Assembly (NCBI GenBank): GCA_964632845.1
Contig: CAZWDU010000001.1
Span: forward strand, 1-64,000
Source of the DNA: JAOZHU01 sp964632845
Lineage (GTDB): Archaea; Thermoproteota; Bathyarchaeia; Bathyarchaeales; Bathycorpusculaceae
Length of the DNA: 64,000 nucleotides
Direction: 5' to 3'
Shown: one piece after another, positions 1 through 7,498 of the stretch
Numbering within the stretch: the stretch's first letter is position 1
How the letters are laid out: the number at the start of each line of letters is the position of its first letter
Notes under the pieces: generated by a model
Databases searched by the model: none
What the model was told of the DNA's origin: nothing
Seen by the model: only the letters and a program-made list of their open reading frames with translations
Translations under genes and position numbers: made by a program

Positions 1-199
1 AATCCTTCTGCGCTATGAGCGCGTAGGCTAACGTGTAGACTCCAAGCGGACCAAAAAGCCACGCTGGAAGGTTGAAAAGATTAAACGTAAGCATCAAACT
101 GTACACTATCGCGGCGACACCGATGGATACAACGAGGACGATGAGCGCGCCTACATTATAATCGAAAGCCTTGGAAGGAACCTTCTGACTACTCTCCAT
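1..199 (-). CDS. membrane protein, 5' part only (runs off window start)
   Basis: Reading on the minus strand from an ATG at 199, the frame stays open to the window edge. The visible 66 residues begin MESSQKVPSKAFDYNVGAL and then give two hydrophobic stretches (about residues 18-38 and 43-60), so this is an integral membrane protein of unknown function. It lies 66 bases downstream of the zinc-ribbon gene on the same strand and may be the last gene of that operon. I cannot assign a family from this fragment. Confidence 0.6.
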   Translation of the reverse strand, partial: MESSQKVPSKAFDYNVGALIVLVVSIGVAAIVYSLMLTFNLFNLPAWLFGPLGVYTLAYALIAQKD

Positions 200-265
200 A
201 GTTGTGTCTCCCCCGTGCGCACGCTAATTTTAGTATGGAGTTAGGTCTTGCTTTTAAAATTTTAG

Positions 266-1018
266 CTAAAATATTCCGAAGCCTTTCTGCGGGATGTCGC
301 CTTTCACAGCTACACCCGTGGCTCCGTCTATCAGCAGTTGATAGGTTTCGCCGCGGTACTTGTACTTTATGAACCATACTGGCGCGTGCAAGTACACTGC
401 CTGTTTCACGTCGAAGTCTGTTTTCATTTCGACGATTTTGTCTACATTCTGCTGAAGGAGAAAGCGGTGGTGCGCTTCTATCTGCTGCTTGGCGAGTTCT
501 ATAGCTTCCTCCTTGGTGATTTCGCTGTTCAAAACTTTCGCGAAACCTTCGATTTTCCTGAAGTCGTACGGCACTTTTCCCTCTAAAGGCACGTCGTATT
601 CCCGCGTTGGGAACCCTGCTGCTTCTCTTGCCAGAACAAGCCAATTATACTCTTTCCCTACTTTTCCCTCTTTTACGATGGCTGGTGTTATGCGTTCAAA
701 TATGCCTTTATACCCGGTTTTTGCTTCGATGGAAACCACCCAAAACGGCAAGTAAACCAGATTCTTCTCTGTAATATTTGATTTTTTAGCGAGGTCAGAG
801 GGCTTCAAGAATCCAGAGCGCATCCACTCACGTATGGGCGTTTCTATTTGCGTTTCATCGTACTTGTTCAGTAGCAGGGAATGCTCAAAAGTGAAGGCTT
901 GCCCAGTTTCCACCACAGTTGTAAAGCCGCAATACTTACAGGTGGCTATTATCTCGCCAGGTGTGAAATCCACAGGCGCCCCGCAGTGGGAGCACCTGAT
1001 GCCCTCGGCTACAACCAT
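266..1018 (-). CDS. zinc-ribbon protein of unknown function
   Basis: The 250-residue product starts with a zinc ribbon (CSHCGAPVDF near residue 10, CKYCGF near residue 27), followed by about 210 residues of mixed alpha/beta sequence with no membrane segment. The ribbon resembles those of archaeal proteins that put a zinc knuckle in front of a protein-interaction domain. Its start is only 3 bases after the stop of the upstream FAD dehydrogenase gene, so the two are co-transcribed. I do not recognise the C-terminal domain. The ATG at 1018 is the natural start because the ribbon follows at once. Confidence 0.8.
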   Translation of the reverse strand: MVVAEGIRCSHCGAPVDFTPGEIIATCKYCGFTTVVETGQAFTFEHSLLLNKYDETQIETPIREWMRSGFLKPSDLAKKSNITEKNLVYLPFWVVSIEAKTGYKGIFERITPAIVKEGKVGKEYNWLVLAREAAGFPTREYDVPLEGKVPYDFRKIEGFAKVLNSEITKEEAIELAKQQIEAHHRFLLQQNVDKIVEMKTDFDVKQAVYLHAPVWFIKYKYRGETYQLLIDGATGVAVKGDIPQKGFGIF

Positions 1019-1021
1019 CGG

Positions 1022-2404
1022 TTACTCCTTCAGTTTTTCTCTTTTCATTATTTCTCTCGCCACTATTACGCCTGAAGCTGAAGCTTGAATTAGCCCGCGG
1101 GTGACACCTGCGCCGTCACCAATGGTGAACATATTGTGTATTCGGGTTTCCAAGGCATTGTTCAATTCCAGATGTGACGAGTAAAACTTCACTTCTATGC
1201 CGTAGAGAAGCGTGTCTCTCGCGTGGACTCCAGGCGCGATGGTATCTAGGGCCTGCAGCATCTCACGTATGTCTGATAAATAGCGGTACGGTAAAACGAA
1301 GCTTAAGTCACCTGGCGTAGCGTTCTTCAGCGTTGGCGTGACCACGCTGCGGGCGATTCGTTCAGGTGTTGAGCGCCGCCCAGAAACCAAGTCGCCTAAT
1401 CGTTGCACCATGACGCCGCCGCTGAGTAAGTTCGAAAGTCGCGCGACGTATTTTCCGTAAGCTATTGGTTCCCTAAACGGCTCTGTGAACGAAGTGCTTA
1501 CAAGAATGGCGAAATTCGTGTTTTTTGTCTTTCTTTCCGCATAACTCTGCCCATTAACGGTTAAAACGCCGTCGTAGGATTCTGTTGTAACTTCGCCGTA
1601 GGGTGAAACGCAGAAAGTTCGAATTTGGTCGTCAAAAGCCTTCGAGTAATACACAAGCTTAGGCTCGTAAAGTGCTTTAGTGAGTTCTTCCATGACTGAC
1701 GCTAAAACCTCAACTCTTACGCCTACGTCAACAGGGTTGTTCACGGTTTTTAAACCGCGAATTTGAGCTTCTGCTTGAAGCCATTCTGCACCGCTTCTGC
1801 CTGGCGCAATTATGACGTATTTGCCTGTGAATTTTTCACCGTTGACGGTTTCAACGCCTTTAACAATGCTGTCTTCTGTAATGAGGCTTTTGACTTCTGT
1901 TCTGGGTTGAAAAGTGATTTTGCCGTTTAGTTCTCGTCGCATTCTCCGCAGGGTTTCAGCGCATTTTTCTGTGCCCATGTGGCGGATTCTTTGCCTGATA
2001 AGCTTTAAACCTGCCAAAGAAGCTTTGCGTTCAATTTCATCTACTTTCTCAGCGTCTCCACCGTAAACTTGCTGGTTTGCGCCGTACTGTAGGTAAACTC
2101 CGTCAACGTATTTTATGAGTGCTTCAAGTTCTTTGTGTGAAACGTACTGGTTAAGCCAGCCGCCTATTTCTGTGGATAAGGTGAGTTTTCCGTCGCTGTA
2201 GGCGCCTGCGCCGCCCCATCCTGACAGCACCGAGCATGGCTCGCAGTGTTGGCAGTCGAATCCTCGGCTTGAGGGGCATTTGCGCTGGTCTATGTCCAAG
2301 CCCCTGTCAAGCAGTAACACGTTAAGATGGTTTTTTTCCGTTAGCTCTAGTGCTGAGAATATGCCTGCGGGACCTGCGCCAACGATTATTACGTCGTACT
2401 TCAA
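1022..2404 (-). CDS. FAD-dependent dehydrogenase (COG2509-type)
   Basis: A 460-residue flavoprotein. The N-terminal Rossmann motif (VIIVGAGPAGIFSALEL, residues 5-21) binds the ADP part of FAD. It is followed by a Cys-rich stretch (CPSSRGFDCQHCEPCSVLSG, residues 43-62) and WGGAGAYSDGKL, the signature of the uncharacterised COG2509 family. A second FAD contact sits near the C-terminus (MFTIGDGAGVTRG). Members are predicted cytosolic oxidoreductases with unknown substrate; the Cys cluster might hold a redox centre, but that is inference. First gene of a minus-strand operon with the zinc-ribbon gene 3 bases downstream. Confidence 0.88.
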   Translation of the reverse strand: MKYDVIIVGAGPAGIFSALELTEKNHLNVLLLDRGLDIDQRKCPSSRGFDCQHCEPCSVLSGWGGAGAYSDGKLTLSTEIGGWLNQYVSHKELEALIKYVDGVYLQYGANQQVYGGDAEKVDEIERKASLAGLKLIRQRIRHMGTEKCAETLRRMRRELNGKITFQPRTEVKSLITEDSIVKGVETVNGEKFTGKYVIIAPGRSGAEWLQAEAQIRGLKTVNNPVDVGVRVEVLASVMEELTKALYEPKLVYYSKAFDDQIRTFCVSPYGEVTTESYDGVLTVNGQSYAERKTKNTNFAILVSTSFTEPFREPIAYGKYVARLSNLLSGGVMVQRLGDLVSGRRSTPERIARSVVTPTLKNATPGDLSFVLPYRYLSDIREMLQALDTIAPGVHARDTLLYGIEVKFYSSHLELNNALETRIHNMFTIGDGAGVTRGLIQASASGVIVAREIMKREKLKE

Positions 2405-2494
2405 AGGGCATTACCCCAATGGAACCCAAACTTAGATGTAACCACTAGCATATATTTGTTAGTACAAGATTTTACCCTACAAACATGGTACAAA

Positions 2495-2836
2495 TTACTT
2501 TTTGGTGTAAGGTACCAAACAGAGGAACTTTAGGGTTTTTTCGCCGTTATTTCTGAATTGATGTCGCTCGTTTGGCGACACGAAGACAACGTCGCCTGCT
2601 TTGATCTTTTTCGTTTTTTCTCCATCGAAAACTTGTCCTTCGCCTTCAAGTATGAAGACTTCGTGCTCCCACGAGTGAGTGTGCAGTGGACTATAACCGT
2701 TGGGTTCCATTTCGAAGAGGCGCATGGCAAAGTTTTCCGCGCCCACTTCTTTGGTGATGAGCCAGCGTATGGTGACTTTTGAAGCGCCGTCTCCCGCATC
2801 CTTTGCCTTAACCGTGTCGTAATGGAATATTTTCAT
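2495..2836 (-). CDS. small cupin-domain protein
   Basis: A single-domain cupin of 113 residues. Motif 1 is present as PLHTHSWEHEVFILEGEG (residues 51-68), with two His and a Glu for the metal, and motif 2 as FVSPNERHQFRN (residues 86-97) with the third His. All the usual metal ligands are there, so it probably binds a divalent metal; its ligand or substrate cannot be told. It is divergent from the PadR-type regulator at 2998, with which it shares a 160-base intergenic region. A second small cupin follows that regulator. Confidence 0.85.
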   Translation of the reverse strand: MKIFHYDTVKAKDAGDGASKVTIRWLITKEVGAENFAMRLFEMEPNGYSPLHTHSWEHEVFILEGEGQVFDGEKTKKIKAGDVVFVSPNERHQFRNNGEKTLKFLCLVPYTKK

Positions 2837-2939
2837 GGTTTTTTCACCTTTCAGTTTGCTTTGCTATTTAGTTGTGTAGGTTTTCTAATAAGCTTACGTC
2901 GCAGCTTTGCAGGGTGTTGTGCGGACAAGTGTCGCTTGG

Positions 2940-2949
2940 AGATATATCT
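2940..2949. promoter_or_regulatory. perfect palindrome AGATATATCT before the PadR gene
   Basis: The 10-base palindrome AGATATATCT lies 8 bases upstream of the TATA box (2957-2964) of the PadR-type regulator gene. PadR proteins usually bind dyads overlapping their own promoters, so this is a candidate autoregulatory operator. Near-copies occur at the copper ATPase promoter (55581-55605). Confidence 0.4.
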
Positions 2950-2956
2950 TGAGAAC

Positions 2957-2964
2957 ATTTATAA
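2957..2964 (+). promoter_or_regulatory. TATA box (ATTTATAA) of the PadR-type gene
   Basis: ATTTATAA is centred about 26 bases before an inferred transcript start near 2985. That start lies at or after the ATG at 2983, which favours the ATG at 2998 as the true start codon. Confidence 0.55.
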
Positions 2965-2997
2965 CTCCGCTGCCGTAAACCTATGAAAGGGTGCCGC

Positions 2998-3489
2998 ATG
3001 GCAACTGAAGCAGAAAACGAAAACATGAATGATCTAGTTTCAGATTTCTCACGTTTCTACATATTAACCATTCTCTATGAGGGACCAGCACATGGCTACC
3101 AGATACTCAGCCGTTTCAAAAAAAGGGTGAAAAAAGAAGTCAGTCCAAGCTTGGTTTACCCGTTTCTGCAGCAGTTAGAGGAAAAAGGCTTAGTGACGCA
3201 CACAGTGAAACCAGTAGGCGAGAAAGAAAAGAAAGTGTTCAAACTCACCGAAAAAGGCAGAGAACTGTGTATCGGGCTTTTCAGACGCTTCGCCGAGCTA
3301 GTCGCAATAGCAATTGAACCTAGCCTCGACGTTTGTGCTCACTGCGGCTGCAAAGTCTACGAAGGCGCCTACCGCGAAACAATAGATGGCAAAGAAACCG
3401 CGTTCTGCTGTATGCACTGCGCCCGAGCTTACAAAGAAACACGGCAGCACGCCAAAAAAGCCACAAAACCCCAAGTTAATCTTTCCTGA
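2998..3489 (+). CDS. PadR-family regulator with C-terminal TRASH-type metal-binding tail
   Basis: The 163-residue product has a PadR winged helix at residues 10-95 (YILTILYEGPAHGYQILSRF, then a SLVYPFLQQLEEKGLV recognition helix and wing). A Cys-rich tail follows: CAHCGCKVYEG and, 20 residues on, FCCMHCARAYKE, the C-x2-C...C-x2-C pattern of TRASH domains that sense or carry soft metals. PadR proteins are usually ligand-responsive repressors; a TRASH tail suggests metal control, perhaps by copper (inference). An ATG at 2983 would add five residues, but the TATA position favours 2998. A palindrome lies just before the TATA box. Confidence 0.85.
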   Translation: MATEAENENMNDLVSDFSRFYILTILYEGPAHGYQILSRFKKRVKKEVSPSLVYPFLQQLEEKGLVTHTVKPVGEKEKKVFKLTEKGRELCIGLFRRFAELVAIAIEPSLDVCAHCGCKVYEGAYRETIDGKETAFCCMHCARAYKETRQHAKKATKPQVNLS

Positions 3490-3611
3490 CCTTGTACAAC
3501 ACCGAAGGGAGACATCTCATGCAACATCCTTTTTCTTGAACCTTTACCAAACTGCCGCATGCATGCTTAAATGGGACACTAAGAATATACCGATTCAGGC
3601 AGTGGAGTACG

Positions 3612-3977
3612 ATGCAACAGAAAATTGTTAAGGCAAAATCATTGAAGGAAACCTTGACTCCTGAACAGTGCTTCATCTATGAGAATTGGAGTTCAAAGAA
3701 AGTTTCAATCGCCCGCGCAAGAGTAAAACCAGGCGTCACTACTAAAGCTCATCATTTAGTAGGGGTTGATGAAATTTATCTTATCACCAAGGGAAAAGGC
3801 AAAGTCAAAATTGGAAAACTCGAACCCAACGAAGTGAAAGCAGGCGACACAGTTTTCATACCCGCAGGCGTATCTCAGCAAATAACGAATATCTCAAAAT
3901 CTGACTTGATCTTTTACTGCGTTTGCACTCCCAAATTCACTGCAAAATGTTACTGTGATGAAGAAACAAATCACTAA
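3612..3977 (+). CDS. small cupin-domain protein
   Basis: A 121-residue single-domain cupin. Motif 1 appears as AHHLVGVDEIYLITKGKG (residues 46-63) and motif 2 as FIPAGVSQQITNIS (residues 84-97). Motif 2 has Gln in place of the usual His, so metal binding may be weakened or absent. A TATA-like AGAATATACC at about 3583-3592 fits transcription from its own promoter. It lies 122 bases downstream of the PadR-TRASH gene on the same strand. No substrate can be named. Three Cys near the C-terminus (CVCTPKFTAKCYC) might bind metal. Confidence 0.8.
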   Translation: MQQKIVKAKSLKETLTPEQCFIYENWSSKKVSIARARVKPGVTTKAHHLVGVDEIYLITKGKGKVKIGKLEPNEVKAGDTVFIPAGVSQQITNISKSDLIFYCVCTPKFTAKCYCDEETNH

Positions 3978-4053
3978 TGAACCGAACGGAAGTTTAATTC
4001 TAAATAATATGCGCAAGAGAGTATGTATCGTGGTTGAAGGGAAAAAGGCGAGG

Positions 4054-4605
4054 TTAAAGCAGATACATCAGCAGTAAGAAGACGCATGTGTACAAGAGTG
4101 GCACAGTAGCCAACGTGACAAAGGTAGCAACTCTTACTTTTTGATTCGCTAAAAGGTTTATTGGCTCTTTTGACCGTAGGAACTTGACTGCTGAAGCATA
4201 AATTAACAAGCTTGGAACCAGAACCATTAGAAAGTAAAGCCACCAGAAAGGTTCACCTCTACCTGCACTGTGTATTATTCCTGAACCGAAAAAAACAACC
4301 ATGTATGTTGCATATGCCAACCCAACAGTAACCACAACCAGCAAGGGCAACAAGTAAGATTCGATGGTTCTTTTCGGAGAAAAAGAATGCACAAGCCCCA
4401 AAACTAGGCTCGCAAAACCCCAAACGCCAATTATCGGCGCGAAAAGCCAGCCTATGCCGAAATAATCAACGTCCCCAGCCTGAGCCTGAATAGGTATTTT
4501 CATGGGAAAAGTAGCAACAGCAAGAACAACAAGACCGATTCCTAAGTACAGGAACATGCGAGAACTAGTAAACACGTGACTAGAAACCATACAGTTCAAT
4601 CCCAT
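4054..4605 (-). CDS. multi-pass membrane protein, unknown
   Basis: About 183 residues with five predicted membrane segments (about residues 16-36, 48-70, 85-108, 120-140 and 160-180) and no recognisable domain. I chose the ATG at 4605 (MGLNCMVSS) because upstream codons add only a very basic tail. The gene diverges from the secreted repeat-protein gene at 4812. Function unknown. Confidence 0.6.
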   Translation of the reverse strand: MGLNCMVSSHVFTSSRMFLYLGIGLVVLAVATFPMKIPIQAQAGDVDYFGIGWLFAPIIGVWGFASLVLGLVHSFSPKRTIESYLLPLLVVVTVGLAYATYMVVFFGSGIIHSAGRGEPFWWLYFLMVLVPSLLIYASAVKFLRSKEPINLLANQKVRVATFVTLATVPLLYTCVFLLLMYLL

Positions 4606-4747
4606 TTTTCCGCTATTCTTTATGCGTGCTATACAGTACTTAGGCTTTTTTCTCTTTTCCCTTGGTTGCAACGTCTCTCGCGAACCCGCTTTTTTGTGCT
4701 TTTAAAGAAAAGGCGTTTTGGCTTAGTATCATTTGCGAGAGGTGTTC

Positions 4748-4786
4748 CGTCTTTCGAAACGCTCGTTTCACAGCGTCCCTTAAGTT
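4748..4786 (+). promoter_or_regulatory. 39-base promoter element, copy A
   Basis: This segment matches copy B at 5155-5193 at 37 of 39 positions. It contains the dyad GAAACGCTCGTTTC (4756-4769; arms GAAACG and CGTTTC) and then GTCCCTTAAGTT (4775-4786). It ends 25 bases before the GTG start of a small secreted protein gene, the position of promoter and operator DNA. Confidence 0.7.
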
Positions 4787-4811
4787 ACTGTTTGCGCTAG
4801 TGCCGTCACAG

Positions 4812-5057
4812 GTGGTGATAGAAATAAAGAAATTGATCAGCATTATCGTAATTGTTGCAATGTTGTCTATGACCGTATTTTGTGCAACTGCGGCCGCCAG
4901 CAATGCTTTTGGACCAGCACCTGATTCAGGTGATTGCATTCCAGACGGCAGCGGTTTTGAGGAACCTAATGGACCAAATGCAGACGGTTCTGACGTTGGA
5001 CAAGTTGGGCCCGCACCAAATTCAGGTGACGGCATCCCAGACGGCAGCGGTTTTTAA
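4812..5057 (+). CDS. small secreted protein with GPAPxSGDxIPDGSGF repeats
   Basis: From the GTG at 4812 the product is 81 residues: a signal peptide (VVIEIKKLISIIVIVAML with cleavage near ATAAAS) and a short mature part. The mature part has two near-identical 16-residue units, GPAPDSGDCIPDGSGF and GPAPNSGDGIPDGSGF, separated by an Asp/Asn-rich linker. The SGDGIPDG core resembles calcium-binding thrombospondin type 3 loops, which suggests an extracellular metal-binding peptide (inference). The open frame extends upstream to 4662, but the signal peptide and the GGTGGTGA ribosome site support 4812 or 4815. Copy A of the promoter element precedes it. Confidence 0.65.
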   Translation: MVIEIKKLISIIVIVAMLSMTVFCATAAASNAFGPAPDSGDCIPDGSGFEEPNGPNADGSDVGQVGPAPNSGDGIPDGSGF

Positions 5058-5085
5058 TTCAACTGGAAAATTAACCCTGCTAATC

Positions 5086-5098
5086 CTGCTCTTTTTTT
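5086..5098 (+). terminator. T-tract terminator after the secreted repeat gene
   Basis: A run of seven T (5092-5098) after a pyrimidine-rich stretch, about 35 bases past the stop codon at 5057. Archaeal polymerase terminates at such U-tracts without a hairpin. Confidence 0.45.
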
Positions 5099-5154
5099 AA
5101 TTCACGCCTTAAGTGGTCTTCAAGTCTGCATTAACTCTTCGGAGCACGGTTTTT

Positions 5155-5193
5155 CGTCTTTTGAAACGCTCGTTTCACAGTGTCCCTTAAGTT
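5155..5193 (+). promoter_or_regulatory. 39-base promoter element, copy B
   Basis: Near-identical to copy A (37 of 39 bases; both differences are C/T). It carries the same dyad GAAACGCTCGTTTC (5163-5176) and GTCCCTTAAGTT (5182-5193), and ends 33 bases before the ATG of the coiled-coil secreted protein. No ordinary TATA box lies between, so the TTAAGTT part may take that role. Confidence 0.7.
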
Positions 5194-5226
5194 GGTGCTT
5201 GAAATATGATGTTAATGTGGAACTAA

Positions 5227-6366
5227 ATGACCCGAACAAGTCGAATCCCTGTATTAGCCATTCTGGCCGCTATTCTAGTTTTGGTGGCTCCAGCATCCGC
5301 CGTCTTCTCTGGGCAAGGGCAAGTCTCCAGTAGCAGTCTGGCTGAAGAGTTAGTTCAGCTTGCTGAAAAGGCAGAACAGCAGGTCAAAAATTTGATAGAC
5401 ACAGTTTATGCAAACGAGACTGCCATAGAAAAAATCACTGAAGTTGAACTTTTAAGTGAATTGGAAGGAAACGTTACTTTCTATAATCAAGGTGCAACAG
5501 CGCTAACTAACGCTCAGGATGCGATTAAACTTCTAGACTATGAGGGCGCTATTGGAAATGCAACTGAAGCTCTGCACATTTTTAGAGAAGTCTTCAGCTC
5601 TATTCATATTATTCTGGAAGATGCAGACCTCCAGATGGGGAACATAGTTGACGCTTATGGCCTCCTTGAAGCTTATCTCAGGGCACTTGAAAGAATCAAG
5701 CAGTTGAAAGAGCTTTTGCCAGAAGAGGCTACAGAATGCAATGCTCTTCTTGACCAAGCTGAGGCATTGTTGGATTTAGGTGCGGCGCGTGCGCTGCTAC
5801 TTGAAGGCAAAGTCACAGAGGTCACGAACCATTTGGCTCAGGCAAATCAGTTGATATCCGAAGTCTATCAGTATATGAAACAGCAAGCTGAGGCATCCAA
5901 CAATTTTAGAGTTAACGCTTACCTACAGGAAATGGAACAAGCCCGAGAAACAATACGTGAGCGGTTCAGATATGCAGGTGACCAAGGAGTGGATGTTGGC
6001 GCTGTTTTGGGGTCGTTTGGTTACCACAATGAAACCGAGTTCATGCAGGCCCTTGAGAATATGACTCAAACAGCCCACGGCAAAATCGGCGACCTTGACT
6101 CTGTAATTCAAGACCTTGAAGCTATAGGTCAACTGATTCGCCAAATGAACCAAACCATCACGCAAGAAATCAACCGTCATCAAGAGCAGCATGGAACTGA
6201 CGGAAGTAGCAGCGGCAACGGAAATGGCGGAGGCACCGGTGGCACTGGGTCTGAAGGTGCAGGCTCTGGAGGATCAGGTGCAGGTTCAAGTAGTGGCGAA
6301 GGAACTGGTTCTGGAACTGGCGGTTCAGGCTCAAGTGGCTCTGGGTCTGAAAGCGGCACAAAATAA
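5227..6366 (+). CDS. secreted helical protein with Gly/Ser-rich tail
   Basis: The 379-residue product has a clear signal peptide (VLAILAAILVLVAPASA, residues 9-25). About 300 residues of heptad-rich alpha helix follow, with TPR-like spacing around Ala/Leu (TALTNAQDAIKLLDYEGAIG). The last 50 residues, from about 329, are almost only Gly, Ser, Thr and Glu. There are several N-x-S/T sites for N-glycosylation. No membrane anchor or sorting signal is visible at the C-terminus. It is probably a surface or matrix protein. It is led by copy B of the 39-base promoter element, which points to co-regulation with the other secreted proteins here. Confidence 0.7.
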   Translation: MTRTSRIPVLAILAAILVLVAPASAVFSGQGQVSSSSLAEELVQLAEKAEQQVKNLIDTVYANETAIEKITEVELLSELEGNVTFYNQGATALTNAQDAIKLLDYEGAIGNATEALHIFREVFSSIHIILEDADLQMGNIVDAYGLLEAYLRALERIKQLKELLPEEATECNALLDQAEALLDLGAARALLLEGKVTEVTNHLAQANQLISEVYQYMKQQAEASNNFRVNAYLQEMEQARETIRERFRYAGDQGVDVGAVLGSFGYHNETEFMQALENMTQTAHGKIGDLDSVIQDLEAIGQLIRQMNQTITQEINRHQEQHGTDGSSSGNGNGGGTGGTGSEGAGSGGSGAGSSSGEGTGSGTGGSGSSGSGSESGTK

Positions 6367-6395
6367 TCGAAATAGCAGTAGCTATCCGCCTTTTA

Positions 6396-7286
6396 CTATT
6401 TCTTAAGCTCTACTTGGTTTTCAAGCCCAATTTTCTTTATTTCAACTATCTCCAATCGTTCTAGTCTCCTGACTAGTCTCCAAAGGCTCGTTCTGGGCAT
6501 ATCGGGGAACTTTTCCCTGAGTTCCGCTTCAAAGGCTTTGCCGTCCTTTTCAGCTAAGAATCGGATAACAGCTTGATCTTCACTTGCCAGTTGGGGATTG
6601 GCTTTCAGAATCTTGTCAACATTGATGCCCCTTCTCCTGTGAAGAACTAATACCGCAACAATAACCGCGAGTGCTGCTACCGCGCCAACAGCAAAATACA
6701 CTAAAGGCAGTTGAGGTGAAGTGCCGTCGTTTTTGTCTGTTTGATCTGGGAATTCATCTGGAGTGAATGCCGGCAGAATGTAGCTTATCTCCCAGCTTCC
6801 AGGTTCTAGGGACATTGTTATGGCGTTTTCTTTGGTTTCTATGGCTAGTGGGCTTTTGCTTAAGTAAATCACTGTTGAATTCAGGGGCAGGGTAACTGTG
6901 AGGTCGTATTGGTAATTCGTGATTAACGTCCATACTTCTGCCTCTTTTTGTGTAAGCATCGGAGTATCGTATTCTATCGAAATGCTGCTTGCGCCTAGAG
7001 TGTATGCCGTCAAATTTTTTCCAGCTGCTTTGTAGTCTATTGCAGTCATGTTTTCGTCAAGCAGCAACATGTTCTGGGGCGCCTCAGCTAATAGAGGTGT
7101 GGTTATTTCTGCAACGAACACATCCAATGATATCTCTTGTTTGCAGTGAACCAAGCCATCTCGGTACACGGTAAGATATGTTGATTGCACTTCGAACGAT
7201 GTCTGACCAAGAACAGAGGCAAAACTGTCACATAGCAAAAACAAGCTCAACGCCAGAAAAATGGTTGCTGCAGTGCGAAGTTTCAT
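6396..7286 (-). CDS. membrane-anchored winged-helix regulator with extracytoplasmic domain
   Basis: 296 residues in the order: signal peptide (residues 1-28), an outside domain of about 165 residues rich in beta strands (residues 29-195), one membrane helix (LVYFAVGAVAALAVIVAVLV, about residues 198-217), a basic stop-transfer LHRRRG, and a cytoplasmic winged helix (residues 228-290, with FPDMPRTSLWRLVRRLERL as the recognition region). Archaea have many such one-piece membrane-bound regulators; the signal is unknown. Its neighbours on both sides are secreted proteins sharing a promoter element, so it is the natural candidate to control them (inference). It diverges from the gene at 7499. Confidence 0.75.
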   Translation of the reverse strand: MKLRTAATIFLALSLFLLCDSFASVLGQTSFEVQSTYLTVYRDGLVHCKQEISLDVFVAEITTPLLAEAPQNMLLLDENMTAIDYKAAGKNLTAYTLGASSISIEYDTPMLTQKEAEVWTLITNYQYDLTVTLPLNSTVIYLSKSPLAIETKENAITMSLEPGSWEISYILPAFTPDEFPDQTDKNDGTSPQLPLVYFAVGAVAALAVIVAVLVLHRRRGINVDKILKANPQLASEDQAVIRFLAEKDGKAFEAELREKFPDMPRTSLWRLVRRLERLEIVEIKKIGLENQVELKK

Positions 7287-7402
7287 AGTCTTCTTCTACT
7301 AGCTTTATTGAGGCTAATATTTTTTCTGCACTTGCAATCTTTGACTGCTGTCTTCTCTTTTGTCCGTACTACGTTGTTCTACCTCTTGTGCTGAAATTGT
7401 GT

Positions 7403-7457
7403 GAAACGGGCGTTCCATTTTTTGAAATGATTTGCCCGAAGCGTCCCTGAAATAAGT
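7403..7457. promoter_or_regulatory. degenerate third copy of the promoter element (copy C)
   Basis: Within the divergent region between the membrane regulator and the secreted Gln-rich protein lie GAAACGGGCGTTCC (7403-7416, one arm imperfect) and AGCGTCCCTGAAATAAGT (7440-7457), resembling the two parts of copies A and B but further apart. Its place between the two promoters would allow control of both genes. Confidence 0.4.
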
Positions 7458-7498
7458 CAATTTACAATAGTTTTGCATCAACTTGGAGGTGATTAAGA

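Noticed and set aside
6190..6366. Repeated GGT/GGC/TCT codons, looked at as a possible DNA repeat or CRISPR-like array.
   Set aside because: It is the coding sequence of a Gly/Ser-rich tail with varying synonymous codons and no constant repeat-spacer pattern.
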